DNA from: JBMOGA01 sp049318625
GTDB taxonomy: Bacteria; Pseudomonadota; Alphaproteobacteria; Rhizobiales; Hyphomicrobiaceae
NCBI GenBank assembly: GCA_049318625.1
Contig: JBMOGA010000009.1
Span: 39,286 to 103,285, forward strand
Direction of reading: 5' to 3'
DNA length: 64,000 nucleotides
Under the pieces are notes generated by a model, which did no database searches, had not been told where the DNA came from, and was given only the letters and a program-made list of their open reading frames with translations. Both the position numbers and the translations under genes were made by a program. Shown here piece after piece: positions 1-8,019 of this stretch (position 1 is its first letter; the number at the start of each line of letters is the position of its first letter).

Positions 1-1
1 C

Positions 2-691
2 GTGGCGACGGTCCGTGCACTCAAGATGCACGGCGGGCTGTCGAAGGAAGAGCTCAAGTCGGCGAACGTGGCCGCGGTCGAGAAGGGTTGCGAAAACCTG
101 AAGCGCCACATCGAGAACGTGCGCAAGTTCGGTGTGCCGCCGATCATCGCCATCAACAAGTTCATCACCGACACCGATGCCGAGATCCACGCGGTCATGA
201 AGGCGGCCGAGAGTGCGGGCGCCAAGGCGTTCCTTTGCGAGCACTGGGGCAAGGGTGGTGCCGGCATCGAAGAGCTGTCGCGCCATGTCGTTCAGGTGGC
301 GGACAGCAACGAAGCCAAGTTCAAGCCGCTTTACGAGGATGCTCTGCCGCTGCGCGACAAGGTGAAGAAGATCGCGACGGAGATCTATCGCGCGGGCGAC
401 ATCTCCTGCGACGCCTCCGTCGAGACCCGCTTCAAGGAGCTGCAGGATGCCGGCTACGGGCATCTGCCGGTGTGCATGGCGAAAACGCAGTACTCGTTCT
501 CGACCAACCCGAACCTGCGTGGCGCGCCGACGGGTCACACGGTTCCCGTTCGCGAGCTGCGGCTGTCCGCGGGCGCCGAGTTCATCGTCGTCATCACCGG
601 CGAGATCATGACGATGCCGGGCTTGCCGAAGGTGCCGTCGTCGGAGGCCATCCGGCTGAACGACAAGGGCCAGATCGAAGGGCTGTTCTAA
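2..691 (+). CDS. fhs: Formate--tetrahydrofolate ligase, C-terminal part (5' truncated by window)
   Basis: This enzyme makes 10-formyltetrahydrofolate from formate, THF and ATP in cytosolic one-carbon metabolism. Only about 229 residues are present, compared with roughly 550-560 for the family, because the gene begins before the window. The frame is open from base 2, and its first residues (ATVRALKMHGG) match the conserved FTL core rather than an N-terminus. Further FTL-like stretches are AINKFITDTDAEI, the GAEFIVVITGEIMTMPGLP block and the typical C-terminal end DKGQIEGLF. A strong intrinsic terminator follows 57 bases after the stop codon, so this is the last gene of its transcript. Confidence 0.95.
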   Translation: MATVRALKMHGGLSKEELKSANVAAVEKGCENLKRHIENVRKFGVPPIIAINKFITDTDAEIHAVMKAAESAGAKAFLCEHWGKGGAGIEELSRHVVQVADSNEAKFKPLYEDALPLRDKVKKIATEIYRAGDISCDASVETRFKELQDAGYGHLPVCMAKTQYSFSTNPNLRGAPTGHTVPVRELRLSAGAEFIVVITGEIMTMPGLPKVPSSEAIRLNDKGQIEGLF

Positions 692-748
692 ACGGCCCGA
701 TACGCGGACGGCATCGATCGCTTCGGCGGCCGATGCGCCGCATATCTC

Positions 749-781
749 GAGGGGTGGACAGCCGTCCGCCCCTCTTTTTTT
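749..781 (+). terminator. Rho-independent terminator after fhs
   Basis: An 11-bp stem (arms 749-759 and 764-774, one G-U pair, 4-nt loop) is followed at once by seven T residues at 775-781. It ends the formate-THF ligase transcript and separates it from the MFS gene. Confidence 0.9.
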
Positions 782-884
782 GTGACAGGCGATGCGCGGC
801 GTAAGCGGGGCCGGTGTGAAGAATTGCGCTTATCGGCTGGGTCGGCTTGGCCTAGGGTGACAGCCCATTCCCGACACGGCCTCC

Positions 885-2063
885 ATGCCCATTCTCCTCG
901 TCATCGCTCTCGCCGGCTTCTCCTCAGCTTTGGCTGTCCGGATCCTGGACCCCCTGGTGCCGGTGATCGCGCGCGAACTTGCGACCGATCCCGAGACGGT
1001 GGCGCTGTTGGCGACCGCTTTCGCGCTCCCCTATGCGATCGGCCAACCCGTGCTCGGTCCGCTCGGCGATGCGCTCGGCAAGGCACGGGTCATCCAGGGC
1101 TGCCTGGTGGTGCTGGCGCTCGCGCTGGCGGCCTGTGCGCTTGCCCCGAATATGGAGCTGCTGTTTGCGGCTCGTGTGGTGAGCGGCCTCGCTGCCGGGG
1201 GTATCATTCCGCTGTCGTTCGCGATCGTCGGTGACCGGTTCGCGATGGCCGAACGGCAGGTCGCGTTGTCGCGCGTGCTGGCCGCAATACTTTTCGGCGG
1301 CCTCGTTGGTGGCATCGTGTCGGGCGTCATCGGTTCGACGCTCGGATGGCGCGCGGTGTTGTTGCTGATTTCCGGCGTGTGCGTTGCGACCCTCGCGGCG
1401 ACCTTCACCTCCATCAAACCGCGGGCCGGGGCGCAGCGCTCGGCTCTCACCTTCAGCGGTGCCAAGGCCGGGTATGCCCAGGTTTTCGCCAACCCGCGGG
1501 CGGCGGTCTGTTACACGGCGGTGTTCGTGGAGGGCGTGTTCCTCTACGGCATGCTGCCGTTCCTCGCTCTGATCCTCGAGGAGCGACAGGCGGGCTCTGT
1601 CCGCGAGGCCGGTTTCATCATCGCAGGCTTCGGGCTCGGCGGCGTGCTGTTCTCGGTGATGGTTGCGCGGCTGCTCGGCTGGTGTGGCGGGCAGATGAAC
1701 ATGATCCGGGCCGGCGGGATCGTGATAGCGGCCGGGCTCGTGATCGCCGCGCTGGGGCACTCCTGGCCGGCCAAGGCGTTCGCCTTCGTGGTGATCGGCA
1801 TAGGTTTCTACATGGTTCACAATTCGTTGCAGGTGCAGGCAACGGAGCTGGCGCCGGAAGCACGAGGGGCGGCGGTCGCGCTGCACGCCTTCTTCTTCTT
1901 CCTCGGGCATGCCGCGGGACCCGTCGTTTTCGGGGCGACGCGCGATGCCATCGGAACCCAGTTCGCCATCCTGATATCGGCGGCCATCATGGCGCTGCTC
2001 GGCTTTGTGACGGCGCTTCTGCTGGAGCGGCGCGGCCGGCCACCGCGCGCCGAAGCCTCTTGA
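885..2063 (+). CDS. MFS transporter (DHA1-like)
   Basis: The 392-residue protein is strongly hydrophobic and has about 12 predicted membrane segments, the usual layout of a major facilitator. The loop after TM2 (GPLGDALGKARVI, near residues 57-70) is the MFS motif A region (G-x-L-x-D-x-x-G-[KR]). Family knowledge suggests proton-driven export of small molecules or drugs at the inner membrane. The substrate cannot be read from the sequence. The start at 885 opens directly into TM1 and no strong ribosome-binding site is seen. The 3' end overlaps the -35 element of the candidate hsp20 heat-shock promoter. Confidence 0.85.
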   Translation: MPILLVIALAGFSSALAVRILDPLVPVIARELATDPETVALLATAFALPYAIGQPVLGPLGDALGKARVIQGCLVVLALALAACALAPNMELLFAARVVSGLAAGGIIPLSFAIVGDRFAMAERQVALSRVLAAILFGGLVGGIVSGVIGSTLGWRAVLLLISGVCVATLAATFTSIKPRAGAQRSALTFSGAKAGYAQVFANPRAAVCYTAVFVEGVFLYGMLPFLALILEERQAGSVREAGFIIAGFGLGGVLFSVMVARLLGWCGGQMNMIRAGGIVIAAGLVIAALGHSWPAKAFAFVVIGIGFYMVHNSLQVQATELAPEARGAAVALHAFFFFLGHAAGPVVFGATRDAIGTQFAILISAAIMALLGFVTALLLERRGRPPRAEAS

Positions 2064-2086
2064 ACCGCTGATCGGCTAACCTATGT
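2059..2086 (+). promoter_or_regulatory. Candidate sigma32 (RpoH) heat-shock promoter of hsp20
   Basis: CTTG at 2059-2062, a 17-base spacer and CCTATGT at 2080-2086 match the alphaproteobacterial heat-shock consensus CTTG-N17/18-CYTATNTNNG, recalled from the literature, except at its final G. It lies across the stop codon of the MFS gene. The predicted start of transcription near 2093 would give an hsp20 leader of about 88 nt. Confidence 0.65.
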
Positions 2087-2122
2087 CTTCCATGCACGCC
2101 TCATCGAGGGTGCGAACGAAAC

Positions 2123-2180
2123 GGGTCCGCCCCAATCCGGGGACCCAAGTCCACAGCTTGCTTCTCAAGGAGATTCTGTG
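2123..2180 (+). promoter_or_regulatory. ROSE-like RNA thermometer candidate in hsp20 leader
   Basis: Two hairpins are visible. The first pairs GGGTCC (2123-2128) with GGACCC (2141-2146). The second pairs CACAG (2152-2156) with CTGTG (2176-2180) and, inside it, CTTG (2157-2160) with CAAG (2166-2169). The Shine-Dalgarno AAGGAG (2167-2172) lies partly in the inner stem and partly in a bulge, and the outer stem touches the ATG at 2181. A TTGCT element (2158-2162) resembles the anti-SD of ROSE thermometers, which control small heat-shock genes in rhizobia. Confidence 0.55.
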
Positions 2181-2624
2181 ATGCGATCCATCGACCTTTC
2201 GCCGCTCTATCGGTCCACCATCGGCTTCGAGCGCCTCGTCCAGCTGCTCGACGGCGTGGCATCCCAGGAGAGCGACGGCGGCTTTCCTCCCTACAATATC
2301 GAGCGGCTCGGCGATAACGAGTACCGCATTACCATGGCGGTCGCCGGCTTCGGCCGTGGCGAGATCAAGATCGAGGCGAAAGAGACCAGCCTCGTTGTCC
2401 GCGGCGAGAAGGCCGCCGAAGACAAGAGCCGTCAGTTCCTGCATCGCGGCATCGCGGCCCGCAATTTCGAGCGGCGCTTCCAGCTTGCCGATTACGTCGA
2501 AGTGAAAGGTGCGGACTTGGAGAACGGGCTCCTGCACATCGATCTGGTGCGGAACCTGCCGGAGCGCATGCGCGCCCGCACGATCGCGATCGGCGGCGGC
2601 GAGACGAAGCAGATCGAAGGCTGA
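2181..2624 (+). CDS. Small heat-shock protein Hsp20 / alpha-crystallin family
   Basis: The 147-residue protein is an ATP-independent holdase that binds unfolding proteins in the cytosol. The start resembles IbpA-type Hsp20s (RSIDLSPLYRSTIGFERL). The alpha-crystallin domain runs from about residue 32 to 130, with YNIERLGDNEYRITMAVAGF at its start and LENGLLHIDL near its end. ATG 2181 is preferred over the GTG directly before it because AAGGAG lies 8 bases upstream. Control by heat at both transcription (sigma32-type promoter) and translation (hairpin over the ribosome-binding site) is suggested by the leader. A hairpin follows the gene. Confidence 0.93.
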   Translation: MRSIDLSPLYRSTIGFERLVQLLDGVASQESDGGFPPYNIERLGDNEYRITMAVAGFGRGEIKIEAKETSLVVRGEKAAEDKSRQFLHRGIAARNFERRFQLADYVEVKGADLENGLLHIDLVRNLPERMRARTIAIGGGETKQIEG

Positions 2625-2645
2625 TTCCCGCCACGGCATCGGTAG

Positions 2646-2668
2646 GGCCGGCGCCCATGGCGCCGGCC
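2646..2668. terminator. Hairpin between convergent hsp20 and galU
   Basis: A perfect 10-bp inverted repeat (2646-2655 and 2659-2668) with a 3-nt loop lies between two converging genes. The following T stretch is weak on both strands, so it may act as a bidirectional terminator or as an RNA-stabilising end. Confidence 0.6.
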
Positions 2669-2679
2669 ATTCTGTTGGG

Positions 2680-3564
2680 TCAGAGAAGCTTTTGTATCTC
2701 GGCCTTGAAATCGCCCGCCAGGTCCTCTCGGGCCAGTGCGTAGGCGACGTTGGCGGTGAGAAACCCGATCTTCGACCCGCAGTCGTAGATCTTGCCGTCG
2801 AAGCGCACGGCGAAGAACGGTTGCGCCAAGTCCTTCTGCAGCTTGATCATGGAGTCAGTGAGCTGGATCTCGCCGCCGGCACCGCGCTCCTGCTTCTCCA
2901 GCAACTCGAAGATCTCGGGCTGCAGAATGTAGCGGCCAGTGATGTGGAGGTTCGACGGCGCCGTGCCACGCGGCGGCTTCTCCACCATGGCGGTGATCGG
3001 GCTGACCTTGGCGGCCCTGTCGGTGACGCCGACGATGCCGTACTGGTGCGTCTGGTCCTCGGGCACCGGGGAGACGGCGACGTGATTGCCGCCGTGCGCC
3101 TCGTAGGCGTCCATCATCTCGGCGAGGCAGGGCCGGCCGGCATGGTGCAGCATGTCGGGCAGCAGCAGGGCGAACGGCTCGGAGCCGACGATCTCGCGCG
3201 CACACCAGACGGCGTGGCCGAGGCCGAGGGGTGCCTGCTGGCGGGTGAAGCTGGTCTGGCCGGCGCCCGGCAGGTCACTGAGCAGCGCTTCGAGTTCCTT
3301 CTTCTTACCGCGCTCGGCCAACGTGCGCTCGAGTTCGAACTGGTTGTCGAAGTGGTCCTCGATAACGCCCTTATTGCGCCCCGTCACGAAGATGAAGTGC
3401 TCGATTCCGGCGGCTCGGGCCTCGTCCACCACGTGCTGGATGACCGGACGATCGACGACCGTCAGCATCTCCTTCGGCATCGACTTGGTGGCGGGGAGAA
3501 ACCGGGTTCCGAGCCCGGCGACGGGAAACACGGCTTTGCGAATGCGCTTCTTGAGGGGGGCCAT
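2680..3564 (-). CDS. galU: UTP--glucose-1-phosphate uridylyltransferase
   Basis: The 294-residue enzyme makes UDP-glucose from UTP and glucose-1-phosphate for envelope polysaccharides. The nucleotide-binding signature VFPVAGLGTRFLPATK is near residues 10-25, followed by SMPKEMLTVVDRP; GTAPSNLHITGRYIL and EIQLTDSM further on are typical of GalU. The start at 3564 is chosen because the preceding in-frame codons encode an arginine-rich non-family extension and a GGAG sits just upstream of this ATG. The gene is divergent from galE, whose product uses UDP-glucose, so the two form a functional pair. Confidence 0.95.
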   Translation of the reverse strand: MAPLKKRIRKAVFPVAGLGTRFLPATKSMPKEMLTVVDRPVIQHVVDEARAAGIEHFIFVTGRNKGVIEDHFDNQFELERTLAERGKKKELEALLSDLPGAGQTSFTRQQAPLGLGHAVWCAREIVGSEPFALLLPDMLHHAGRPCLAEMMDAYEAHGGNHVAVSPVPEDQTHQYGIVGVTDRAAKVSPITAMVEKPPRGTAPSNLHITGRYILQPEIFELLEKQERGAGGEIQLTDSMIKLQKDLAQPFFAVRFDGKIYDCGSKIGFLTANVAYALAREDLAGDFKAEIQKLL

Positions 3565-3811
3565 CAACTGCTCCGACCGAGAGTTTGATCGACCTCGACG
3601 GAGTCGCTGCTGCGATCCATCGAGAGCGGGAATCATACTCTACATCATGGATTTAGGGTCCAACTCAGGCTTTCGGTGCACGCGCACGACGCTTCCACCG
3701 ATCGCATCGTTGGGCGGCAATTAGACGATTTATGCACTGACTTGCCATAGAAGCTATTTCAGGGCGGAGGCAATGCCGGAATACCTACGCCGTTAACGAA
3801 AGAGGTTGTGC

Positions 3812-4789
3812 ATGTCCGTTCTGGTTACCGGTGGCGCCGGGTACATCGGCAGCCACATGGTTTTGGATCTGGTCGATGCGGGCGAGTCGGTTGTCGTCCT
3901 GGACGACCTGTCGACCGGGTCGCGCAAGGTGGTCCCCAAGAAGGCCGAACTCGTGATCGGTGATGTCGGCGATATGGCGCTGGTCGGTCAGCTGATCGAG
4001 CGCCATCGGGTCACGGCCATCATTCATTTCGCCGGTTCGATCGTGGTGCCGGACTCGGTCGCGGATCCGCTGGCCTACTATTTGAACAATACGGTGAAGT
4101 CGCGCGCCCTGATCGCTGCGGCCGTCCAGGGTGGCGTGCACAACTTCATCTTCTCGTCGACGGCGGCGGTCTACGGCATGCCCAAGATCAATCCGGTCGC
4201 CGAGAGCGCGACACTCGCGCCGATATCGCCCTACGGGTCGTCGAAGCTGATGACCGAGATGATGCTGCGGGACGTCGCGCATGCCCACGACTTCCGCTAT
4301 GTGGCGCTGCGCTACTTCAACGTGGCGGGGGCCGATCCGGCCGGTCGCTCCGGGCAGTCGACCCCGCGGGCGACCCATCTCATCAAGATCGCCAGCGAGA
4401 CGGCGCTCGGCAAACGCCCGCGTATGGATGTGTTCGGCACGGACTACGAGACGGCCGACGGCACCTGCATCCGCGACTACATCCATGTGAGCGACCTCGC
4501 CCGGGCCCATGCGGCCGCGCTCGCCTATCTGCGGGCGGGTGGCGCCTCGGACGTCTTCAACTGCGGCTACTCCCGTGGCTATTCGGTGCTCGAGGTGATC
4601 GCGGCCGTGAAGAAGGCCGCGGGGTGCAACTTCGAGGTCCGTCTGGCCCCGCGTCGGCCCGGAGATCCGGCCGCCCTGGTGGCGGCCTCGGGCAAGATCC
4701 GCGAGCGGCTCGGCTGGGTGCCGGGTCTCGACGATCTCGACGGAATCGTTGCCCACGCGCTGGCCTGGGAGCGCAAGCTCAGCGCCTGA
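3812..4789 (+). CDS. galE: UDP-glucose 4-epimerase
   Basis: The 325-residue short-chain dehydrogenase-type epimerase interconverts UDP-glucose and UDP-galactose using bound NAD. The NAD motif TGGAGYIGSH is at residues 6-15, the catalytic serine region is SSTAAVYG, and the catalytic YxxxK is YGSSK. The C-terminal half carries the sugar-nucleotide-binding segments (RYFNVAGADP, CIRDYIHVSDLA). ATG 3812 is used rather than the TTG two codons earlier because an AAGAGG lies about 7 bases upstream. It is divergent from galU, with a 247-base region between them that should hold both promoters. Confidence 0.95.
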   Translation: MSVLVTGGAGYIGSHMVLDLVDAGESVVVLDDLSTGSRKVVPKKAELVIGDVGDMALVGQLIERHRVTAIIHFAGSIVVPDSVADPLAYYLNNTVKSRALIAAAVQGGVHNFIFSSTAAVYGMPKINPVAESATLAPISPYGSSKLMTEMMLRDVAHAHDFRYVALRYFNVAGADPAGRSGQSTPRATHLIKIASETALGKRPRMDVFGTDYETADGTCIRDYIHVSDLARAHAAALAYLRAGGASDVFNCGYSRGYSVLEVIAAVKKAAGCNFEVRLAPRRPGDPAALVAASGKIRERLGWVPGLDDLDGIVAHALAWERKLSA

Positions 4790-4999
4790 CGGCGCGGTTG
4801 CGCTTGCCAGCGGCGTCCCGGGGGTCTAGGGCAATGTCCGATCCGACGGAACCGCGGTCGCGGTTCCCAGATCGAATGCGATGGCCCGAAACGCTTCAAA
4901 TTCGAGCAGCTCAAGCCGATCCCCGTGTCGCCGGACGCGACACTTCGGGATCGGCCGATGCTCTCGTCGAGGTGGTCGAGCGAAGGACAGGACTCCCGA

Positions 5000-5800
5000 A
5001 TGCCCGCTTCAGCGCTGATGAACGTGATGGTGCAAGCGGCCCGCAAGGCGGCGCGCGGGCTCAACCGGGATTTCGGTGAGGTCGAGCAGTTGCAGGTCTC
5101 GATCAAGGGACCGGCCAACTTCGTGTCGGCCGCCGATCAGAAGGCAGAGAAGACCATCTATCAGGAGTTGTCGAAGGCGCGGCCCGGCTACGGGTTCCTG
5201 ATGGAGGAAGGCGGCGAGATCGAGGGGGCCGACAAGACCCACCGCTGGATCATCGATCCGCTCGATGGCACGACCAACTTCCTGCACGGCATCCCGCTGT
5301 TCTGCATCTCGCTGGCCCTCGAGCGCGAAGGGCAGGTGGTGGCCGGGGTCGTCTACAACCCGATCGCCGACGAACTCTACACCGCTGAGCGCGGCAAGGG
5401 GGCTTATCTCAACGACCGGCGCCTGCGGGTGGCGGCTCGAAAAACGTTGGCGGACGCGGTGATCTCGACCGGAATTCCCCACCGGGGGCGCCCCAATCAT
5501 CCGCGGTTCCTCAGGGAAGTCGAGGGGCTGATGGGGGAGGTGGCCGGGGTTCGCCGGACCGGTTCGGCGGCTCTCGATCTGGCCTGGACCGCGGCCGGCC
5601 GGGTCGATGGTTACTGGGAGCACGACATCGAGCCCTGGGATATGGCGGCCGGACTGCTGCTCGTTCGCGAGGCCGGCGGCTACGTGACCGATGCCGAGGG
5701 CGGTCCCAAGGTGTTCGAGACCGGCTCGGTCGTGGCCGGCAACGGTCCGATCCACAAGGCCCTGCTCGGCATCATCGATACGGCGATGCGTACGGCCTGA
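5000..5800 (+). CDS. suhB: Inositol monophosphatase family protein (SuhB-like)
   Basis: The 266-residue protein belongs to the Mg-dependent IMPase family. It shows the motif IIDPLDGTTNFLHGI near residue 85 and WEHDIEPWDMAAGLLLVREA near residue 210, which supply the metal and substrate ligands. Its length and the motif NFVSAADQKAE fit SuhB-type inositol-1-monophosphatases; in other bacteria SuhB also assists rRNA transcription. The start at 5000 removes 25 non-conserved residues of the longer open frame. A second, more distant family member (HisN-like) lies at 24.6 kb. The 210 bases before it, after galE, show nothing clear. Confidence 0.88.
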   Translation: MPASALMNVMVQAARKAARGLNRDFGEVEQLQVSIKGPANFVSAADQKAEKTIYQELSKARPGYGFLMEEGGEIEGADKTHRWIIDPLDGTTNFLHGIPLFCISLALEREGQVVAGVVYNPIADELYTAERGKGAYLNDRRLRVAARKTLADAVISTGIPHRGRPNHPRFLREVEGLMGEVAGVRRTGSAALDLAWTAAGRVDGYWEHDIEPWDMAAGLLLVREAGGYVTDAEGGPKVFETGSVVAGNGPIHKALLGIIDTAMRTA

Positions 5801-5956
5801 AGCTGCGGTCCCGCCGTTCGCCCGCGGCTGAGGGCGGCGTGTTAACCGCGCACAGAATAACAGCGGGATTAACGCCAGGTTGCACGATGTTGCCGGTTTT
5901 CCCTGTCATAGGGAGACGATAAGCTCGCGACAACGATCGGTCCTGCGGAGCAACTC

Positions 5957-6970
5957 ATGGCGCGCATACGTCCTGCGGAACTCGGTACGGCCCCGTACCA
6001 CCGTACCCTTTCCGCGCCCGGCGTCTTTCTGGCGCGCATGATGATCTTCCTGGCGTTGGTCGGGCTGATCGCGGCGATCCTGTCGGAACCATTGATCAGA
6101 GCGTTCAAGGAGAACCCGTTTCTCAACGGCATGATCGTCACCGCGTTGCTGGTCGGCATCTTCTACATGTTCGGTCAGGTGGCCCGGCTCTACCCCGAGA
6201 TCCGGTGGGTCAACGCCTTCCGGATCGCCGATCCGGGGCTTGCGATGACCCATCGGCCGCTGTTGCTGGCGCCGATGGCGACGATGCTGCGCGACCGCAC
6301 CGGGAGCCTGCAGCTGTCGACGATGGCGATGCAGACGATCATGGATTCGATCGCCTCCCGCCTCGACGAGGCGCGCGACACCGGCCGGTATCTCGTCGGA
6401 TTGATGGTATTCCTCGGTCTGCTGGGGACATTCTGGGGTCTGCTGGAGACCATCTCGTCGGTCAGCCGCGTGATCGGCGCGCTCGATACCAAGGCCAGCG
6501 ACAGCGTGCTGGTCTTCGAAGAGTTGAAGGCCGGACTTGCGGCGCCGCTCAAGGGCATGGGCACGGCCTTCGCGTCGTCACTGCTCGGTCTGGCCGGTTC
6601 TCTGATCCTCGGCTTCCTCGATCTGCAGGTCACCCAGTCGCACAATCGCTTCTACAACGAACTCGAGGAATGGCTGTCGGGCATCACCGAACTCGTGCCG
6701 GGTGCCGGCGGCGATGTCGGCAATCGTCAGCTGTTCCTTGCGATCAGTGATCTCAACCGTCACATCGGGGTGTTGGTGGATCGCGTCTCGAGCGGCGGGG
6801 GCGGCGATACCGGTCTGGCCCAAGGGGTGCAGCAGCTGGTCAGTTCGATGCGCGACGAGCAGCAGATCGTGCGGCAGTGGCTGTACGAGCAGGCCAGCCA
6901 ATCGGTCGGGCGGCACGACGACGTGACGAAGCGGCTGGAAATGATCCGGCAGACGCTCGGCAAGCGGTGA
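5957..6970 (+). CDS. MotA/TolQ/ExbB-type proton-channel subunit
   Basis: The 337-residue membrane protein has four likely membrane segments at about 23-45, 57-78, 145-167 and 200-222. The last two (LMVFLGLLGTFWGLLETI and GMGTAFASSLLGLAGSLILG) match the MotA/TolQ/ExbB signature of ion-driven stators. A charged C-terminal region of about 110 residues follows. Five bases separate it from the next gene, which encodes a MotB/OmpA-like partner, so they should form one inner-membrane stator complex. No flagellar, Tol or Ton genes are nearby, so this is not an obvious flagellar or TonB motor. The pair recalls ZorAB of Zorya defence, but ZorC/D/E effectors are absent. Confidence 0.8.
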   Translation: MARIRPAELGTAPYHRTLSAPGVFLARMMIFLALVGLIAAILSEPLIRAFKENPFLNGMIVTALLVGIFYMFGQVARLYPEIRWVNAFRIADPGLAMTHRPLLLAPMATMLRDRTGSLQLSTMAMQTIMDSIASRLDEARDTGRYLVGLMVFLGLLGTFWGLLETISSVSRVIGALDTKASDSVLVFEELKAGLAAPLKGMGTAFASSLLGLAGSLILGFLDLQVTQSHNRFYNELEEWLSGITELVPGAGGDVGNRQLFLAISDLNRHIGVLVDRVSSGGGGDTGLAQGVQQLVSSMRDEQQIVRQWLYEQASQSVGRHDDVTKRLEMIRQTLGKR

Positions 6971-6974
6971 ACCG

Positions 6975-7997
6975 ATGGCACGGCGACGCTCAGCGGGTGA
7001 CAATGGCATCTACTGGCCGGCCTACGTCGACATGCTGTCGACGCTGCTCATGGTGTTCGTCTTCCTCGCGTCGGTGTTCATGCTGGCGCAGTACTTCGTC
7101 TCCCAGGAGGCGAGCGGCAAAGACACCGCGCTTGCCCGGCTCGCCCGGCAAATCACAGAGTTGACGAGCCTGCTTTCGCTCGAAAAGGGCAAGAGCAAGA
7201 GCGCCGAGGACGAGTTGGCAGCGCTGCAGGCGACGTTGGCGACGCTGCGCGACGAAAACACCAAACTGCAAGGTTTCGCCCTGTCGGGCGACGAGCGCGC
7301 CAAAGGCTTTGCCGGACAGGTGGCGGCGCTCAGTGCCGATCTCGACAGTCAGAAGGCGATATCGAACGAGGCACTGGCCAAGGTCGACATTCTCAATCAG
7401 CAATTGTTGGCGCTGCGCCGGCAGATCGCGGCGTTGAACGAAGCCCTCGAGGCTTCGGAGAAGAAGGACAAGGATTCCCAGGACCGCATCAAGGATCTCG
7501 GTCAGCGGCTGAACTCCGCGCTCGCCCGTCAGGTGCAGGAGCTGCAACGTTATCGATCGGACTTCTTCGGACGCCTCAGGGAACTGCTCCGTGATCGTCG
7601 TGATATCCGCGTGGTCGGCGACCGTTTCGTCTTCCAGTCCGAGGTTCTGTTCCCGTCGGGCCAGGCGCAGATGACGCCGGAAGGACTCGCGGCGCTCGAT
7701 CAACTGGCGTCGGCGATCGTGGAACTGGAGCGTCAGATCCCGCCCGAGATCAACTGGGCCCTGCAAGTCGATGGGCATACCGATATCCGGCCGATCAGCA
7801 ATCCGCAGTTCCCGTCCAACTGGGAGTTGTCGACGGGGCGCGCCATCTCCGTGGTGCGCTACCTCGTGAGCCGAGGGGTATCGGCGAAGCGTCTGGTGGC
7901 GGCCGGATACGGCGAGTTCGCGCCGCTCGAGGACGGCATCAGCGAGGACGTCCTGCGGCGCAACCGGCGCATCGAACTCAAGCTGACCAACCGGTGA
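6975..7997 (+). CDS. MotB/OmpA-like peptidoglycan-binding stator partner
   Basis: The 340-residue protein has a short cytosolic start, one membrane helix at about 17-41, a long coiled-coil stretch (about 50-180) and a C-terminal OmpA-like peptidoglycan-binding domain (about 215-338). The helix begins YVDMLSTLLMVFVFLASVFM; Asp19 sits where MotB carries its proton-conducting aspartate. The OmpA domain has VDGHTDIRPI and NWELSTGRAISVVRYL, the family signatures. It directly follows the MotA-like gene. I infer a proton-driven motor that pulls on the cell wall; its output is unknown. Confidence 0.82.
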   Translation: MARRRSAGDNGIYWPAYVDMLSTLLMVFVFLASVFMLAQYFVSQEASGKDTALARLARQITELTSLLSLEKGKSKSAEDELAALQATLATLRDENTKLQGFALSGDERAKGFAGQVAALSADLDSQKAISNEALAKVDILNQQLLALRRQIAALNEALEASEKKDKDSQDRIKDLGQRLNSALARQVQELQRYRSDFFGRLRELLRDRRDIRVVGDRFVFQSEVLFPSGQAQMTPEGLAALDQLASAIVELERQIPPEINWALQVDGHTDIRPISNPQFPSNWELSTGRAISVVRYLVSRGVSAKRLVAAGYGEFAPLEDGISEDVLRRNRRIELKLTNR

Positions 7998-8019
7998 GCA
8001 CGCGCTAGGCCGGGCCCAG

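Noticed and set aside
5839..5880. Paired TTAAC elements as a CtrA site before the motor genes
   Set aside because: The two TTAAC elements are about 30 bases apart; a CtrA site needs TTAA-N7-TTAA.
5957..7997. Zorya anti-phage system
   Set aside because: Only the two motor-like genes are present. The neighbours are suhB and an ABC exporter; no ZorC, ZorD or ZorE is near.
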